Positions 33,801-43,846 of a stretch of 64,000 nucleotides of DNA are shown here, piece after piece. The stretch's first letter is position 1. Each line of letters opens with the position of its first letter. A program made the translations under genes and the position numbers. The notes beneath the pieces were generated by a model. It worked only from the letters and a program-made list of their open reading frames with translations, searched no databases and was not told the DNA's origin. The stretch comes from Steinernema hermaphroditum (taxonomy: Eukaryota; Nematoda; Chromadorea; Rhabditida; Steinernematidae), in the NCBI GenBank assembly GCA_030435675.1, contig CM059624.1:12486769-12550768 (forward strand), written 5' to 3'.

Positions 33801-34914
33801 ATCCATACTCTCGCGCCCTTTCCGCTCTCCGCCGCCTTCTGCAGATGGTCCTTGATGATGTACGAAGCGACGACCGTCTTGCCGGATCCGGTAGGAGCGC
33901 AAATAATTGTGTTTTTGCCCATAATGGCTTCTTCCACGATTTCCTGCTGGTATTTGCGAAGAACGATTGACTCTGGCGGCGGCACTCCGAACTTCGCACA
34001 GGCTTCAGCTCGTCCAAACAGCGGTGTGTACTCCTGGAACTTGCTCTGCGGACGGAAGTGTTGGTCCTCTTCTGAATGCTCGTAGATTTCCTGCGGAGCA
34101 GCGAAGCATCCGACGTTCTCCGCCATCAATTTCCTCTGCTGCTCGGCTATGAACAGATCTGAAATGGTTGGCAACTATCGGATAAAGGCAACAAGGAGAA
34201 CTAACCGATCGTCGCCGCGTTTTCGGGGTCGATGAGGTCGGCAAGAACTGAGTGCCACTCACTTCCACGCAGTGCAATCAGAAGGTGAAAGTACCAGTGG
34301 CCGGAGGTCGTCGTAATCCGGTTCAAAGGGAGACGGCGGATAATGAGTGCCGCCAAACGATCGGGATCGCGCGTTGAGGGATCTTGCCACAGGGACAGAA
34401 CCTCGTTCACGAGCGGCTGGTAGATCTGGCCGAAATGAGTGCGTAGATCCTGTGCCAGCTTGTTTGGCCGAATGAGGCTGCATAGATTTTCGATAATTCG
34501 CTCTCGGTCGCCGTAGAACTTCACAAAAAACATCCTCTTCGACACGTCGGGGTAATGCGCCATCGTGTACTCCTCGTAAACGTCTCTCGCGTTCGTTTTG
34601 AGTAGTTCCTACACATACACGATGCAGATATTTAAGAAAAGAAGGCCTACCTCCAGCAGGCAGATGTGCTCCTTGTGGTCGTCGACGATAAAGCGGAACA
34701 TGTACTCCAGCGCTTCGGCTCTGCTCTTCTCTGAACCGTTCAACATCTCCACCAGGCGGTCGACGATTTCGTGATCTTCAAAGCAGAATACGACAGGCCG
34801 CTGAGAGGACTTACCGAAGATGTTTGACTTCTTCACGAACTGGAGATTCAGAAGTCGCTTCACTTCATACTTGAAGAGCCGTATGTGGTCTGTGGGCATC
34901 ACCGAGCGCGCCAT
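30828..34914 (-). CDS. Dicer-related / RIG-I-like RNA helicase (about 1082 aa)
   Basis: DRH-family helicase, the nematode relatives of RIG-I that sense double-stranded or 5'-triphosphate RNA and work in RNAi (DRH-1 antiviral, DRH-3 in secondary siRNA synthesis). Thirteen exons from 34914-34651 to 31073-30828, all in frame. Domains: helical, perhaps CARD-like N-terminus (1-220), Walker A APTGSGKT (310-317), DECH (420-423), TAS (452), helicase C with ATSVAEEGLDIS (746) and QRRGRAR (776). A Zn-binding C-terminal domain has CIKC (864) and CCKNSSC (932). The acidic tail is DDDSSDDE-like. Exon 1 contains an optional 39-nt in-frame segment bounded by GTAAGT and AAG. Length fits DRH-1/DRH-3; which one cannot be told here. 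Confidence 0.92.
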
Positions 34915-35252
34915 ACTGGCTCTGAAAATGACAGAGCTTTGATGCAGAAACAAGAGCAAAATGATCGAAATGAGGGTGGTGGCTGCGAGCGTCGTCGTTC
35001 GAACTGTCCACCGAAATGAGGCATTGTTTCAGATTCCTGGATCCCACAACGAGATGATTGAAGGCCATTTTCGTGATCGAAAAAACAAACAGAGTATACT
35101 GCCCTCGTTGGCGAATTTTAGCTCAATAATTGAACCTGCCCACAACGAAAACTCCGTCAAAGCATGTAAAAAGACAAACGCAAAGATTCACGGTTTAATC
35201 GTTCACTAAATTCATATCTCCCCTAATAAAGATTTCTGAATAGGTCCCCGAA
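34915..35252. other. Upstream region of the helicase gene
   Basis: About 340 nt without a gene. An acceptor-like CATTTTCAG ends 7 nt before the helicase ATG, fitting SL trans-splicing. An open minus frame (to 35068) reaches into exon 1 out of frame with the helicase and is not supported. Confidence 0.4.
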
Positions 35253-35826
35253 TATTTGCGAAGACGTATTTGGAAATATTTTACGAAATAAGGACCATGG
35301 CAAGGTAGCGACTGCCGCGATTCAGGCGCCTACCAACAAAAACTCGAACATGCTAAACGATACGATTTTGAAGAGCCTGGAAGGGCGAGAGGTTGAGTAC
35401 ATCAGTTTTGACAGGGCGCAGTCCCACGACGACGAAAACGTAAAGTTCCCGCAAGAGTTTCTGAACAGCATTGAGGACCCGGGACTGCCTCCACATAGAT
35501 TAATTTTGAAGCAAAACTGCGTCGTGATGCTCCTACGCAACCTCAGCCTCCAGCAAGGGCTCTGCAACGGCACACGACTACAAGTCATTACGATGTCTAA
35601 GAACGTATCAATTTGCAAGATCCTTACGGGGGACAAGGAAGGCTCGGAGGTGGCTCTGCCCCGAATTCCGGTCATGTCGAATAGCACTGACTTATCCCTT
35701 CAAATAGTGAGACATCAATTTCCAATCAAGTTAGCATATGCCATGACCATTAACAAGTCCCAAGGACAAACCCTAGAAAGTGTGGGCATCTACCTAGAGA
35801 AAGAGGTATTTGCCCATGGGCAACTA
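35253..35826 (+). mobile_element. Helitron helicase C-terminal fragment
   Basis: The continuous plus frame from about 35253 reads VFGNILRNKDHG, then AAIQAPTNKNSNMLND. It continues through a Pif1-type SF1 region with LILKQNCVVMLLRNLS, GLCNGTRLQV, and KLAYAMTINKSQGQTLESVG, ending EVFAHGQL. This matches the last part of Helitron Rep-helicase proteins (motifs V and VI region). The fragment stops just before the expected YVALSR end, where mariner-type sequence begins at 35827. Confidence 0.82.
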
Positions 35827-36200
35827 CAGGGTGTTCCATAAGTTCTGTAACGCCTAAAAATGGGCATATCTCGCCGAAAATTCAACGGATTCGCGCGAAA
35901 ATTGGTTTACCCATAAAAGAGAACCAGGAGAACAATAATCTAGAACGATTGTTCGAAATCACCACTTTCAGCGGAAAAAAAGGCTTCCAGAAGTTGCTTA
36001 AAAATTTTCGTCGTGGCCACGAGCACGAGCAAAAATTTTCGTCGTGGCCACGTCCGTTGCCCATGCTCGCTCCAGAGATCGATTCAGACTGTCCAAGCGA
36101 GTGTGCCGGATTCGCGAAACTTCATTCTCCAAGAATCCATAGATGGCATAGTCCAGCGGGTTCAGGTCGCGGCTAGTGGAGGGCCACATATCTTTGCTCC
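35827..36200 (-). mobile_element. Truncated mariner element inserted in the Helitron
   Basis: At 35827 a terminal-repeat-like CAGGGTGTTCCATAAG opens the element. On the minus strand, 36189-36060 encodes MWPSTSRDLNPLDYAIYGFL, the DD34D-type C-terminal part of mariner transposases including the final Asp. The amino-terminal part of the transposase is missing beyond about 36200. A 30-bp block with CGTCGTGGCCACG is duplicated near 36005-36055. Non-autonomous remnant. Confidence 0.75.
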
Positions 36201-36337
36201 TATGAAGTTTCCTTTCCCTGTCTTTTGTTGCTCGCCTATCCTCAAGGGTTTGAGGGCCACGCGGATTTAGGATACAGAGTTACACAAGATACTTTAATAA
36301 ATGTCGACAGTAGGGGAAAATCAGCTTCTAATAGGCG

Positions 36338-36900
36338 GTGGTGAACTTCTTCAGTGACGAGGGCGACGGAGTTCCTGACGTTCGGAGTCGCGATGTGGTC
36401 CTCGACGGTGGTCCTGGCGGTCAGAGTCGCGATGGGGTCCTCGACGGTGAAGATCGTGGTGGCGCGGAGAACGACGAGAACTTGGTCAACGATCCTATTT
36501 CGGCGGAGGGCGAATGGGCGATGGGCGCTCTTTCGGCTTATCCTGCGGACGTCGGTTGCGAGAAGCTGTGGCCAGAGTCAGGTCGACCAAGCTGGTCGAT
36601 GAATCGTTGGTCGGTGGGCTTCCTTGGCGTCTTCTCTGGAGCTGGTCTCTTGGGGTTCCTTTGCTGCTGGGGGAGCTCGTCGTCGGTCTTCTTCTCGGCG
36701 GTGGCGGAGAAGGCGAAGAGCTCGTCGTCGACTGGGCTTTTATCCCTGGTCACTTCGGCTGCTCCTCCTCTTGGTTGACGCTTTCGTCGCTTTCGCGACA
36801 CTCCGGCCGGCGTCGGAAGAGGTGATGATGAGTTCGGTGTCGACTTCCCTCATCTGTGGGTCTGGGATGTCCTCGGGTTCGTAGTCGAGATCCTCTTCTT
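36338..36900 (-). repeat. Low-complexity coding repeat, copy 1 (homolog at 63.24-63.70 kb)
   Basis: GC-rich region whose minus strand reads FAFSATAEKKTDDELPQQQ and RNPKRPAPEKTPRKPTDQRF. The copy at 63.3 kb reads FSATAEKQNDEEAPPQRRN and SKRPARKSSDRRYIDRLF in the matching frame. Similarity at protein level within a shared frame suggests descent from a real gene. Here the frame is stopped by TAA after PTSAG, so it looks decayed. Family unknown. Confidence 0.45.
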
Positions 36901-37691
36901 GAAGCGAAGGTTTCATCCCGAAGGTCGCCGACGCTCTGAGGACACCAACACTGAGGAAGACGCAACCCCCGAACCACGGACTCATCTCTCCGTAGCAGAT
37001 GCGAGCTCAGAAGCCTCCTCTGACGCAGAAGCCTCCTCAAACGCCCCGAGAAGAAGAAGTTCGACCGCCATTTCCGGAGTTTGTGACGGTATTCTTGGCA
37101 AGACGGTGGAACTACGGCTTCCTGGTGTTCCAGGCCTTCTGGGAGCCGGGGCGATCATTGCGTCCGCAATGACGAAGTTCATATATGTATGTAGTGCATT
37201 TAGGCTTATCAGAAGTATTGGTTTTTTTTCTTGCCGTTTTTTTATCGGCGGTTTTTCAGTATTTTTTGTTGATGTACCGATTTTTACCGAAGTACCGAAG
37301 TTTTTATGTACCGAAGCGAAGGTTTCATCCCGAAGGTCGCCGACGCTCTGAGGACACCAACACTGAGGAAGACGCAACCCCCGAACCACGGACTCATCTC
37401 TCCGTAGCAGATGCGAGCTCAGAAGCCTCCTCTGACGCAGAAGCCTCCTCAAACGCCCCGAGAAGAAGAAGTTCGACCGCCATTTCCGGAGTTTGTGACG
37501 GTATTCTTGGCAAGACGGTGGAACTACGGCTTCCTGGTGTTCCAGGCCTTCTGGGAGCCGGGGCGATCATTGCGTCCGCAATGACGAAGTTCATATATGT
37601 ATGTAGTGCATTTAGGCTTATCAGAAGTATTGGTTTTTTTTCTTGCCGTTTTTTTATCGGCGGTTTTTCAGTATTTTTTGTTGATGTACCG
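36901..37691. repeat. Perfect 379-bp tandem repeat (two copies, 33-bp spacer)
   Basis: 36901-37279 and 37313-37691 appear identical base for base at an offset of 412. Each begins GAAGCGAAGGTTTCATCC and ends GTTGATGTACCG. Each contains minus-strand coding-like sequence (VIADAMIAPAPRRPGTPGS). A 192-bp inverted partial copy is at 41523-41714. The spacer has ACCGAAGT repeats. Perfect identity could reflect very recent duplication or an assembly artefact. Confidence 0.85.
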
Positions 37692-38489
37692 CGGATTGTA
37701 ACATATCGTTTGAAAGAGCTATCTCTGCTCTACAAAAGTGCGGTAACACTTTTTATTTTATGGCCACACTGTGCCTGAATTTCATGATATTCAGATGCAG
37801 GTTCCAGGAGGTAAAAGGCACCATTTGCGGCATGTTCTTCTTTTCACCTCCATCGAGGTCAAAATGCGACGGAAGTTGCTCGATGGTGCCTGTATATAAA
37901 TAAGAAGAAAAGAAAAAATGGGTCATTCCAGAAGAAACGGCGAAGCCAACATCGAAACAAAACCTGCACCCCAAGAAGACACTGATTTCTGTATGATGGG
38001 ATTGTGAAGGCTTACTTCACTGGGAAATGCTGCAGAACAAGACGGACGACCAAACTTGTACATCACCCGGCTGCATTGCTTGAACCATGCAATCCAATAG
38101 TCATCAAGTCATCCTGCTAGACATTCGGCTCATTCGGGCGCACCCGGAAATTGTAAGAGTCGTAAAGACCGCATTCCAAGAGCTGAAGTGGAAAGTTCTT
38201 CCACATACACCGTATTCTCCAGACTTAGCACCAACAGACTATCATCTGACCCGCTCGTTGTCAAACCATATGAGGAGTGTTTCATTCGAAAATGACGAAG
38301 CACTCCAAACCTGGATCGATGACTTCTTCGACTCCAGACCTGCTGATTTTGTGAGAACAGGATTCGATGAACTGGTGTACCAGTGGGAGCAGGTCGTGGA
38401 CAACAACAGTGAATATATTATTGATTAATGCATAAAAGATCGTTTTTCAATCGACAAAAAACCGCACGAACTTATTCCCCAACCCAATA
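37692..38489 (+). mobile_element. Degenerate mariner transposon with intact C-terminal transposase
   Basis: The plus frame reads HPKKTLISVWWDCEGLLHWE near 37960-38030. Then, after a frame break near 38085, the open frame to 38428 contains WKVLPHTPYSPDLAPTDYHL and ends VIDNNSEYIID-like (VVDNNSEYIID). These are the hallmark end segments of mariner transposases (DD34D, last Asp present). The 3' terminal repeat is about 38463-38489, CGAACTTATTCCCCAACCCA. The 5' part is degenerate; the element adjoins the tandem repeat. Confidence 0.8.
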
Positions 38490-38750
38490 CTTGAGTGCTG
38501 AGGCAGCTTGCTGCGTCGAGGCTGCCGATCTCGATTGGCCGTATTGGTAGGCGAGGAACGCCAGGACTTCTTCTACTACCGGCGCTGAGCAGGTTCTTGC
38601 GCCTCGCCACTCCTGGAATCTACGCACGACTCGGTTGTACGCTTGGAGGGTGGACTTCTCTCGAGAGGCTTGCATCATTTGGCCAGCTAGATCCGCCACC
38701 TCTGCTGATGTGAACCTTTGCACCGACCGTAGCACTATCTCCCATAGCAC
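38472..38750 (-). mobile_element. Tyrosine-recombinase N-terminal (SAM-like) fragment
   Basis: A 92-codon minus frame reads FTSAEVADLAGQMMQASREK, STLQAYNRVVRRFQEW, then VVEEVLAFLAYQYGQSRSAA and TQQAASALKYW. This is the pattern of the core-binding SAM-like domain of phage-type integrases, found in DIRS/Pat-like retroelements and Cryptons. The catalytic R-H-R-Y domain is absent: the mariner end abuts the C-terminal side at 38489 and a foldback element begins at 38763. So it is a fragment broken by two later insertions. Confidence 0.65.
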
Positions 38751-38762
38751 TAGGTGCCAGAG

Positions 38763-39316
38763 TGTAGCAACACCTGATAGGTTTCATCGGTGAATGAGGG
38801 GTTTAAGCTGTAAACTAACATGCGTGTAACCCCTGGCGGCTTTTCGCTCTTCACGAAATTTACTAGAAATTCCGGGTAAAACGAATCTATGAATCGCTTC
38901 TGCATCGTTCGAGAAGGACTGTGGATGAATTCCCACGGCGAACAGCAAATCGTTTGCGTATTTTGAGTAATATTTAAGATAGGCGATTTTGTCCTCTGTC
39001 ATTGTAAGGCGTCCTGGTGCGCTGTTCCTGACACCACCAGATATGCGGTATTCGTGTCAGTTTTTTGTCGTTTTTTGACCAGTTTTCTTGCTACAAGGAC
39101 ATGATTGTTAATATACAATGTTAATTTGGGCTCTAAATGCCGAAAACATCAGAAAACCCGTCAAAAAAATGACAAAGACTGACAGGAATACCGTATATTT
39201 TGAGGCATCAGGGACATTGCACCAGGAGACCTTACAATTAAGAGGTCAAAATCAGCTATGAATTGTAGCTAAAACCCCCATTCACCGATGAAACCTATCA
39301 GGTTTTGCTACATTCT
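38763..39316. mobile_element. Foldback/MITE-like element, about 550 bp
   Basis: Inverted ends: TGTAGCAACACCTGATAGG at 38763 pairs with the complement of CCTATCAGGTTTTGCTACA ending at 39316. Internal arms also pair (TTGTAAGGCGTCCTGGTG near 39004; CACCAGGAGACCTTACAA near 39235). There is no transposase. Both flanks hold other mobile-element debris. Confidence 0.75.
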
Positions 39317-40541
39317 AGCGCCACTCTCTCCCTGCCAAATTTCAGCCGAATCGGCGTGGGACAGTTCGGGACCTTCCCTTGTAAGCGTTATCCGCAGCCT
39401 GAGAACAGTAGACCTATCTGTTTCTGCCGGGAGGGTGGGCGGAAATAAACTTCACAAAGATGTTACCACAAAACAAAACTATCAAGCAAGATGACGCAAC
39501 ACCTGTTGCGGCGCCCTATTACCTCTCTGGCCCAAAATACCTACTCTTTCAGCGAATCGCGCTGAATCCCGCGCCAGTTTCAACTTCTGGCTGCGCGGAA
39601 ATCATCAAGAACACGACAAAGCCAGAGATCTGGTTGTGTCTCAATGGTTCAATGGCAACATTCTTGCTCAACAGACGCTCCATGACAGGTTCGATTCCCA
39701 CCAGCGGCCGTAATTTTTCATTCCTTTTATTATTTGTATCTAATTGCATTTTACTGCATTTCATAAAAAAGTGCGAATATCAAGAAACCGTATATTTCAT
39801 GTCTTTATACCTACTATAAGAGTCATCTTAAGAGCAGTTTTAGTAATCATGTAATCGACGGTTGCTAATATTTTACAAAGGAAAAAATCACTGAAAAGGC
39901 ACAGCTAAAAAAACGAAATAAATTAGTTATCAACCCAATATGTATAATGCCTTTATTCAAACGCCGAAGGCGCAGAACAAAGACTGAAATAAATTGAAAA
40001 AGAAGGGATTGCACAGGAAGCAGTCAATGTGAAGAACCCTTCACCAATCCAAAGTTCTCGATCTCGGTCCACTTCAGCCATAAGCACCAATCTTGCCGCC
40101 CGCAGGGCTATTGGAACCTTTGCGCACGAAGCGCTTTTTCTATGAATTTCAATGCCGAATCTTTAAGAATGCCGGGTTATCGTATGGGTTATTGGGTGCA
40201 TGTAGCTAATGATCTAAATAATGGCAGGCTATTGTTATTGGCCTGTTATTGGCTACTATCTAAGTTGCGCTCACTTCAGACTTACTTGTCCTTGATGATC
40301 TCTCTTTCTCTCTCTGTTGCTGATATAGATTATATGTTGATGTTGATGATGCAGTTCAGGTAAATGTGTTTTGATGACTGTAGGGACAGGATCTCCCGAG
40401 CGGATGGTCCCGAATGGAACACCATGAGAGCGACACGATTCCCGCCACACCGGCATCGCACATTCTCGATTACCGATGCACACGTGGAGAGGTTTTGGTA
40501 TTAAAGCCTCTGATTTTGATATATGCCAACAGTCTCCAGCG
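39317..40541. other. Intergenic, no supported gene
   Basis: AT-rich with scattered short frames. A tRNA-like string around 39640-39712 (GGTTCGATTCCCACC as a B-box) does not fold into a proper tRNA. A simple TGATGTTGATGTTGATGATG run lies near 40335. Confidence 0.4.
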
Positions 40542-41474
40542 ATGAACAAACTTCCCTGCGCGTTCTACGAATCTCTATTTTGGGTTGGATGCACTACGCG
40601 AGCCTTCGTTGTTCCGCGGCTATGCGAAACTGCCAAAGAATTGCCGGGTAACATTGGAATTATCGCGCAAAAGATGACATCGCAATACAAAATTCATGGT
40701 ATTGCTATTAGAAACAACCGAATAATCGACGAGAACCGTTGGGATCGGAATGGCGCAGTGCCCAAACACCTCTGGATCGAGAAAAACAGCTTTGTCCACT
40801 GCGTTAGCATAAATATTTTCGAGGGTAATGAAGACAAAGCTAGCAGGGAAATCATCAATCGCATTTCCTTTCCCAATGCTATGTACTGCTTAGACCTGCA
40901 GACAGCCACCGTAAATAAGGCGTGGATGGACTGGGCATGCACATCAAAGCGTCTAAAGGGATTATCAATCAACACAAAACTCGACGCTGAAGCGATTGTC
41001 TTCTGCAAGAGACTTATCGAAACCGAGCACCTCAAAGCATTGCACATTGGAATCGAGGAATCTTCAGAAGTGACGGAAATGGTGAAGCTAGCACTTACTC
41101 AACCTCAGTCCAGATCTTTGCGTCTTATGAAGGAGTTTGATCTCGATGAACTTATAGTGTTCTGGTCCCAGAATAAGGAAGCACTTCGAGGAAAAGATTT
41201 ATATTACGACAAACCTGATTATGTTCCATTTTGGGAGGAAAAACTGGAGCTTTGTCCTCAAGAAGAGTTCGAACCAATCGGCAGGCACTACTTCTATTTT
41301 CCGCGCACCATCTTCTTCGGGAGACCATCGCACCCTTACAAGCTGAAATATGGTGGAGACGATGAAGACAACCACGGCGCGTATGTGTTTTTCGACTGTG
41401 TGAAAGGGAATCCCAACGAGAGCGAGATGAGGTGCTTCACGAGGACGGCACTAATTACAATATTGTTCACATAA
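40542..41474 (+). CDS. Hypothetical protein, single exon (310 aa)
   Basis: I do not recognise this protein. The frame is long and uninterrupted, with balanced codon use. It begins MNKLPCAFYESLFW, which recalls the short N-terminal box opening many nematode F-box-like families. The middle has Leu-rich segments (GLSINTKLDAEAIVFC, EHLKALHIGIEE, QPQSRSLRLMKEFD) spaced like degenerate leucine-rich units. The C-terminal part has Tyr/Phe-rich stretches (HYFYFPRTIFFG). No signal peptide or membrane helix. An upstream in-frame ATG at 40476 is less likely. It stands alone between repeat-rich regions. Confidence 0.6.
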   Translation: MNKLPCAFYESLFWVGCTTRAFVVPRLCETAKELPGNIGIIAQKMTSQYKIHGIAIRNNRIIDENRWDRNGAVPKHLWIEKNSFVHCVSINIFEGNEDKASREIINRISFPNAMYCLDLQTATVNKAWMDWACTSKRLKGLSINTKLDAEAIVFCKRLIETEHLKALHIGIEESSEVTEMVKLALTQPQSRSLRLMKEFDLDELIVFWSQNKEALRGKDLYYDKPDYVPFWEEKLELCPQEEFEPIGRHYFYFPRTIFFGRPSHPYKLKYGGDDEDNHGAYVFFDCVKGNPNESEMRCFTRTALITILFT

Positions 41475-41522
41475 ATCACTGCATTTAGTTGATCTGTACT
41501 TAGTTAATAAATCTTCTGTGCA

Positions 41523-41714
41523 CAACAAAAAAATACTGAAAAACCGCCGATAAAAAAACGGCAAGAAAAAAAACCAATACTTCTGATAAGCCTAAATGCA
41601 CTACATACATATATGAACTTCGTCATTGCGGACGCAATGATCGCCCCGGCTCCCAGAAGGCCTGGAACACCAGGAAGCCGTAGTTCCACCGTCTTGCCAA
41701 GAATACCGTCACAA
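41523..41714. repeat. Inverted partial copy of the 379-bp tandem repeat
   Basis: Complementary to the distal half of the units at 36901-37691, from CAACAAAAAAATACTG to ATACCGTCACAA. Here the plus strand reads VIADAMIAPAPRRPGTPGS. It continues, beyond the repeat, in frame with STRAAREAEEALQLRRLRC, ending at a stop near 41858. The repeat may therefore be part of a multi-copy gene. Confidence 0.8.
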
Positions 41715-42037
41715 CCGCCCGACTCCACCCGCGCCGCCAGAGAAGCCGAAGAAGCGTTGCAACTCCGACGTCTGCGCTGCCAGCTGAAGATGGGATCCCG
41801 CTCCGTCCGCTGCGACTTGATTCAAGCTCTTCGCCACTTCAACGCCCGCGCATACTAATGGGACCACTGATCGTTCTTCTCGGATGCCATCTCCAGCCGA
41901 AGCCAGAGGAAAATCAGCGACTACGGTGTGATTAGTGCCTTTTTGTGCATATATGACGTCTCGCAAGATGTAAGCCTTCGATACGAGAAGATAAACTCGT
42001 AAAAGCTGTCACTATTCATGACTTTGACGATGTGCGT

Positions 42038-42499
42038 GGTCAAACAATATCACTATACACAAAACCGTTCCATCCTTTATTCCCATCTATCGACAGCCTT
42101 CTTTGGAGAATTTCGCCCACCCACAAAAGCACAGCACACAAATAATGCAGAACAAAATCTCGACACGATCTTCCCTATCCTGTGCTGGAGTCTGAAATGA
42201 ATCACTTACAACTTGACACTTCGGACACCCTCTTACCCAGCCCCAGCAATGCGTTGTCACTTGAGGATTGCCGTTGACATACATTTCATTGATAAAAACG
42301 AAGAATCGTTTAACCGAGTAATCCGTGTCAATCCACTGGAGACATTTCGGAGAGACTAGATAAGTGTTTCTCTTTAGAGTTTGTTTCCAACGTGTTTCTA
42401 AGAAGGGTGTACGTGGCTAAGAAAGTGGTGACCTACTGATGCGATCCTGCAAGGCAGTGTCATTGCAGATCTTGTTGATCTCCTTCTCTATTCCGAACT
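42038..42499. repeat. Segmental duplicate A (source 46302-46763)
   Basis: Colinear with 46302-46763 at a constant offset of 4264 bp, from GGTCAAACAATATCAC to TATTCCGAACT, with few substitutions. It contains the last exons of the membrane-protein gene at 46351-47190. Confidence 0.9.
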
Positions 42500-42580
42500 A
42501 TTGGTATGATCAAAGTTCTGGTAGCATTGAAGAGATGAGGCAAAACCAAAGAAATTGAGCAACAGAAGAGAGGGGAACAT
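42038..42580 (-). pseudogene. Chimeric pseudogene from two different membrane-protein genes
   Basis: Minus strand: 42580-42500 is the signal exon of the Ly-6-like gene (MFPSLLLLNFFGFASSLQCY). It is then fused at about 42499 to the 3' part of the unrelated gene copied from 46302-46763. The fused frame meets TAG eight bases after the junction, giving 30 codons. The downstream exons (WIDTDYSVKRFFVFIN, then the membrane segment FCIICVLCFCGWAKF) remain readable but disconnected. It was produced by a duplication with an internal deletion. Confidence 0.75.
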
Positions 42581-43233
42581 TCCAATCGATGGAGCGAAAG
42601 TGACTGGAAACGGAAGAAAAACTGCTAATTACATGTTAAGTTCCACCTGCGCGAGCAGGTGGCGGTAAGTTAATTGCGCGACTCTGAAAGTACGCAAGTT
42701 TCGGGCACACGTCATTTCGTGATCGTCCTGTGGGTGAATGCACAGCCTTTTGGATGGAGGCACCATGGTATAGGAACTTCATTGCGGGAGGCACAAGAAG
42801 GGAATGTTGAGCTCCAGTTGTGCTGATGAAATGAATATAAAAACTACTGGTTTCAACGCACTCATACAACACTAACGACATCATGAACATAAGGCATTGG
42901 GACACTGAACATAAGCACGTACTCAAACTCGATGTCTATGATGCTTCAATCCTATGGCTTCGGCCTTTCGCCTGACACAATTCTGCGCGCAGCAAGATCG
43001 TTTTCATAAATGGGCTGATTTATACTACGACCGCGAAATTCAGTGTTTGTTTACCCTTGTCTAACTATGGCAAGACGGTACAGCATGTGCCTACCGAATG
43101 ATAATGTTCAGGAAGATAATCTGGTGCATCACTGGAGATATGACAAACTACCATAGAATAATAGGTTTTTTTGTCGACGGTCTATTCCTACCGTCGGTTG
43201 GAATTAAGATATCTTAATTTTCGTATAAAGGAC
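42499..43233. repeat. Segmental duplicate B (source 49020-49775)
   Basis: Aligns to 49020-49775 from TATTGGTATGATCA to ATAAAGGAC, with a few indels. It contains the first exon and upstream region of the Ly-6-like gene whose intact copy starts at 49101. A TCGACGGT...ACCGTCGG hairpin lies near its right end in both copies. Confidence 0.88.
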
Positions 43234-43330
43234 CAAAAGATGCCGTCCATAACGCAATCATCTTTCCACCTGCGCCACGGTCACATTCACTCTTTTCATC
43301 CGCCACTTTTCACCTGAGCTGCAGTCTCCG

Positions 43331-43846
43331 ATGTGGACGCCCTACTTTCTGCTCACCTTTCTCAGCCTCTATTCCTCCGCCCTCGCGTTGACCTGCTACT
43401 GTAACGTCCGCGACGTGTGTCCCCAAAACGTCCGAACCTGCAGCGGATATGAAATGTGCTATTTTGGTAGTTCCTTTTTTTGTGGAAAAATATATAGATG
43501 GGTGAATTTAGAGAAAAGCATATACAAAGTGAACAAAACGCTTCGGTATCTCACTCAAGCGTGTGACGACAATGTCGACTTCGCCCGACTCCACGGATCC
43601 AACCTTTCTGAGCCGTTCTTTGTTCCGAATCCTGATAAGTTGTGAGTGGAATGCTGGAAACTTGGCTTATCTTCTATCGTTTTTAGTGCGTTGGTGGTCT
43701 CCGGGGGATGTTTCACTGATTTCTGCAACAATGAAACTCTAATTGATGTCTATCTTCTGTCAAATAGTTCTGTTAGGAACTGCTGGACAGTGCGTCTCTT
43801 TTCGTTGTCGTTCTTGCTGTTGTACAGTTCACGATTATGGCAATAA
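43331..43846 (+). CDS. Ly-6/ET-like GPI-type surface protein 1 (156 aa)
   Basis: Small Cys-rich secreted protein. Exons 43331-43641 and 43687-43846. A signal peptide (LLTFLSLYSSALA) is followed by LTCYCNV, a run of cysteines, and the closing CFTDFCNNETLID, the Cys-x(5)-C-N ending typical of Ly-6/uPAR three-finger and nematode ET-module proteins. The C-terminus is hydrophobic (LFSLSFLLLYSSRLWQ), like a GPI signal. The acceptor TTTTTAG was chosen to keep frame into the CFTDFCN motif. Ligands are unknown; relatives modulate receptors or act in neurons and cuticle. Confidence 0.72.

Noticed and set aside
39640..39712. tRNA-like sequence with B-box GGTTCGATTCCCACC
   Set aside because: The T-arm and acceptor stem do not pair and no anticodon arm of proper size forms. 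At most a tRNA-derived relic.
42636..42926. 96-codon minus frame conserved at 42636-42926 and 49157-49447
   Set aside because: It lies in the duplicated upstream region of a Ly-6-like gene. Conservation is explained by recent segmental duplication, and there is no signal, domain or splice logic.
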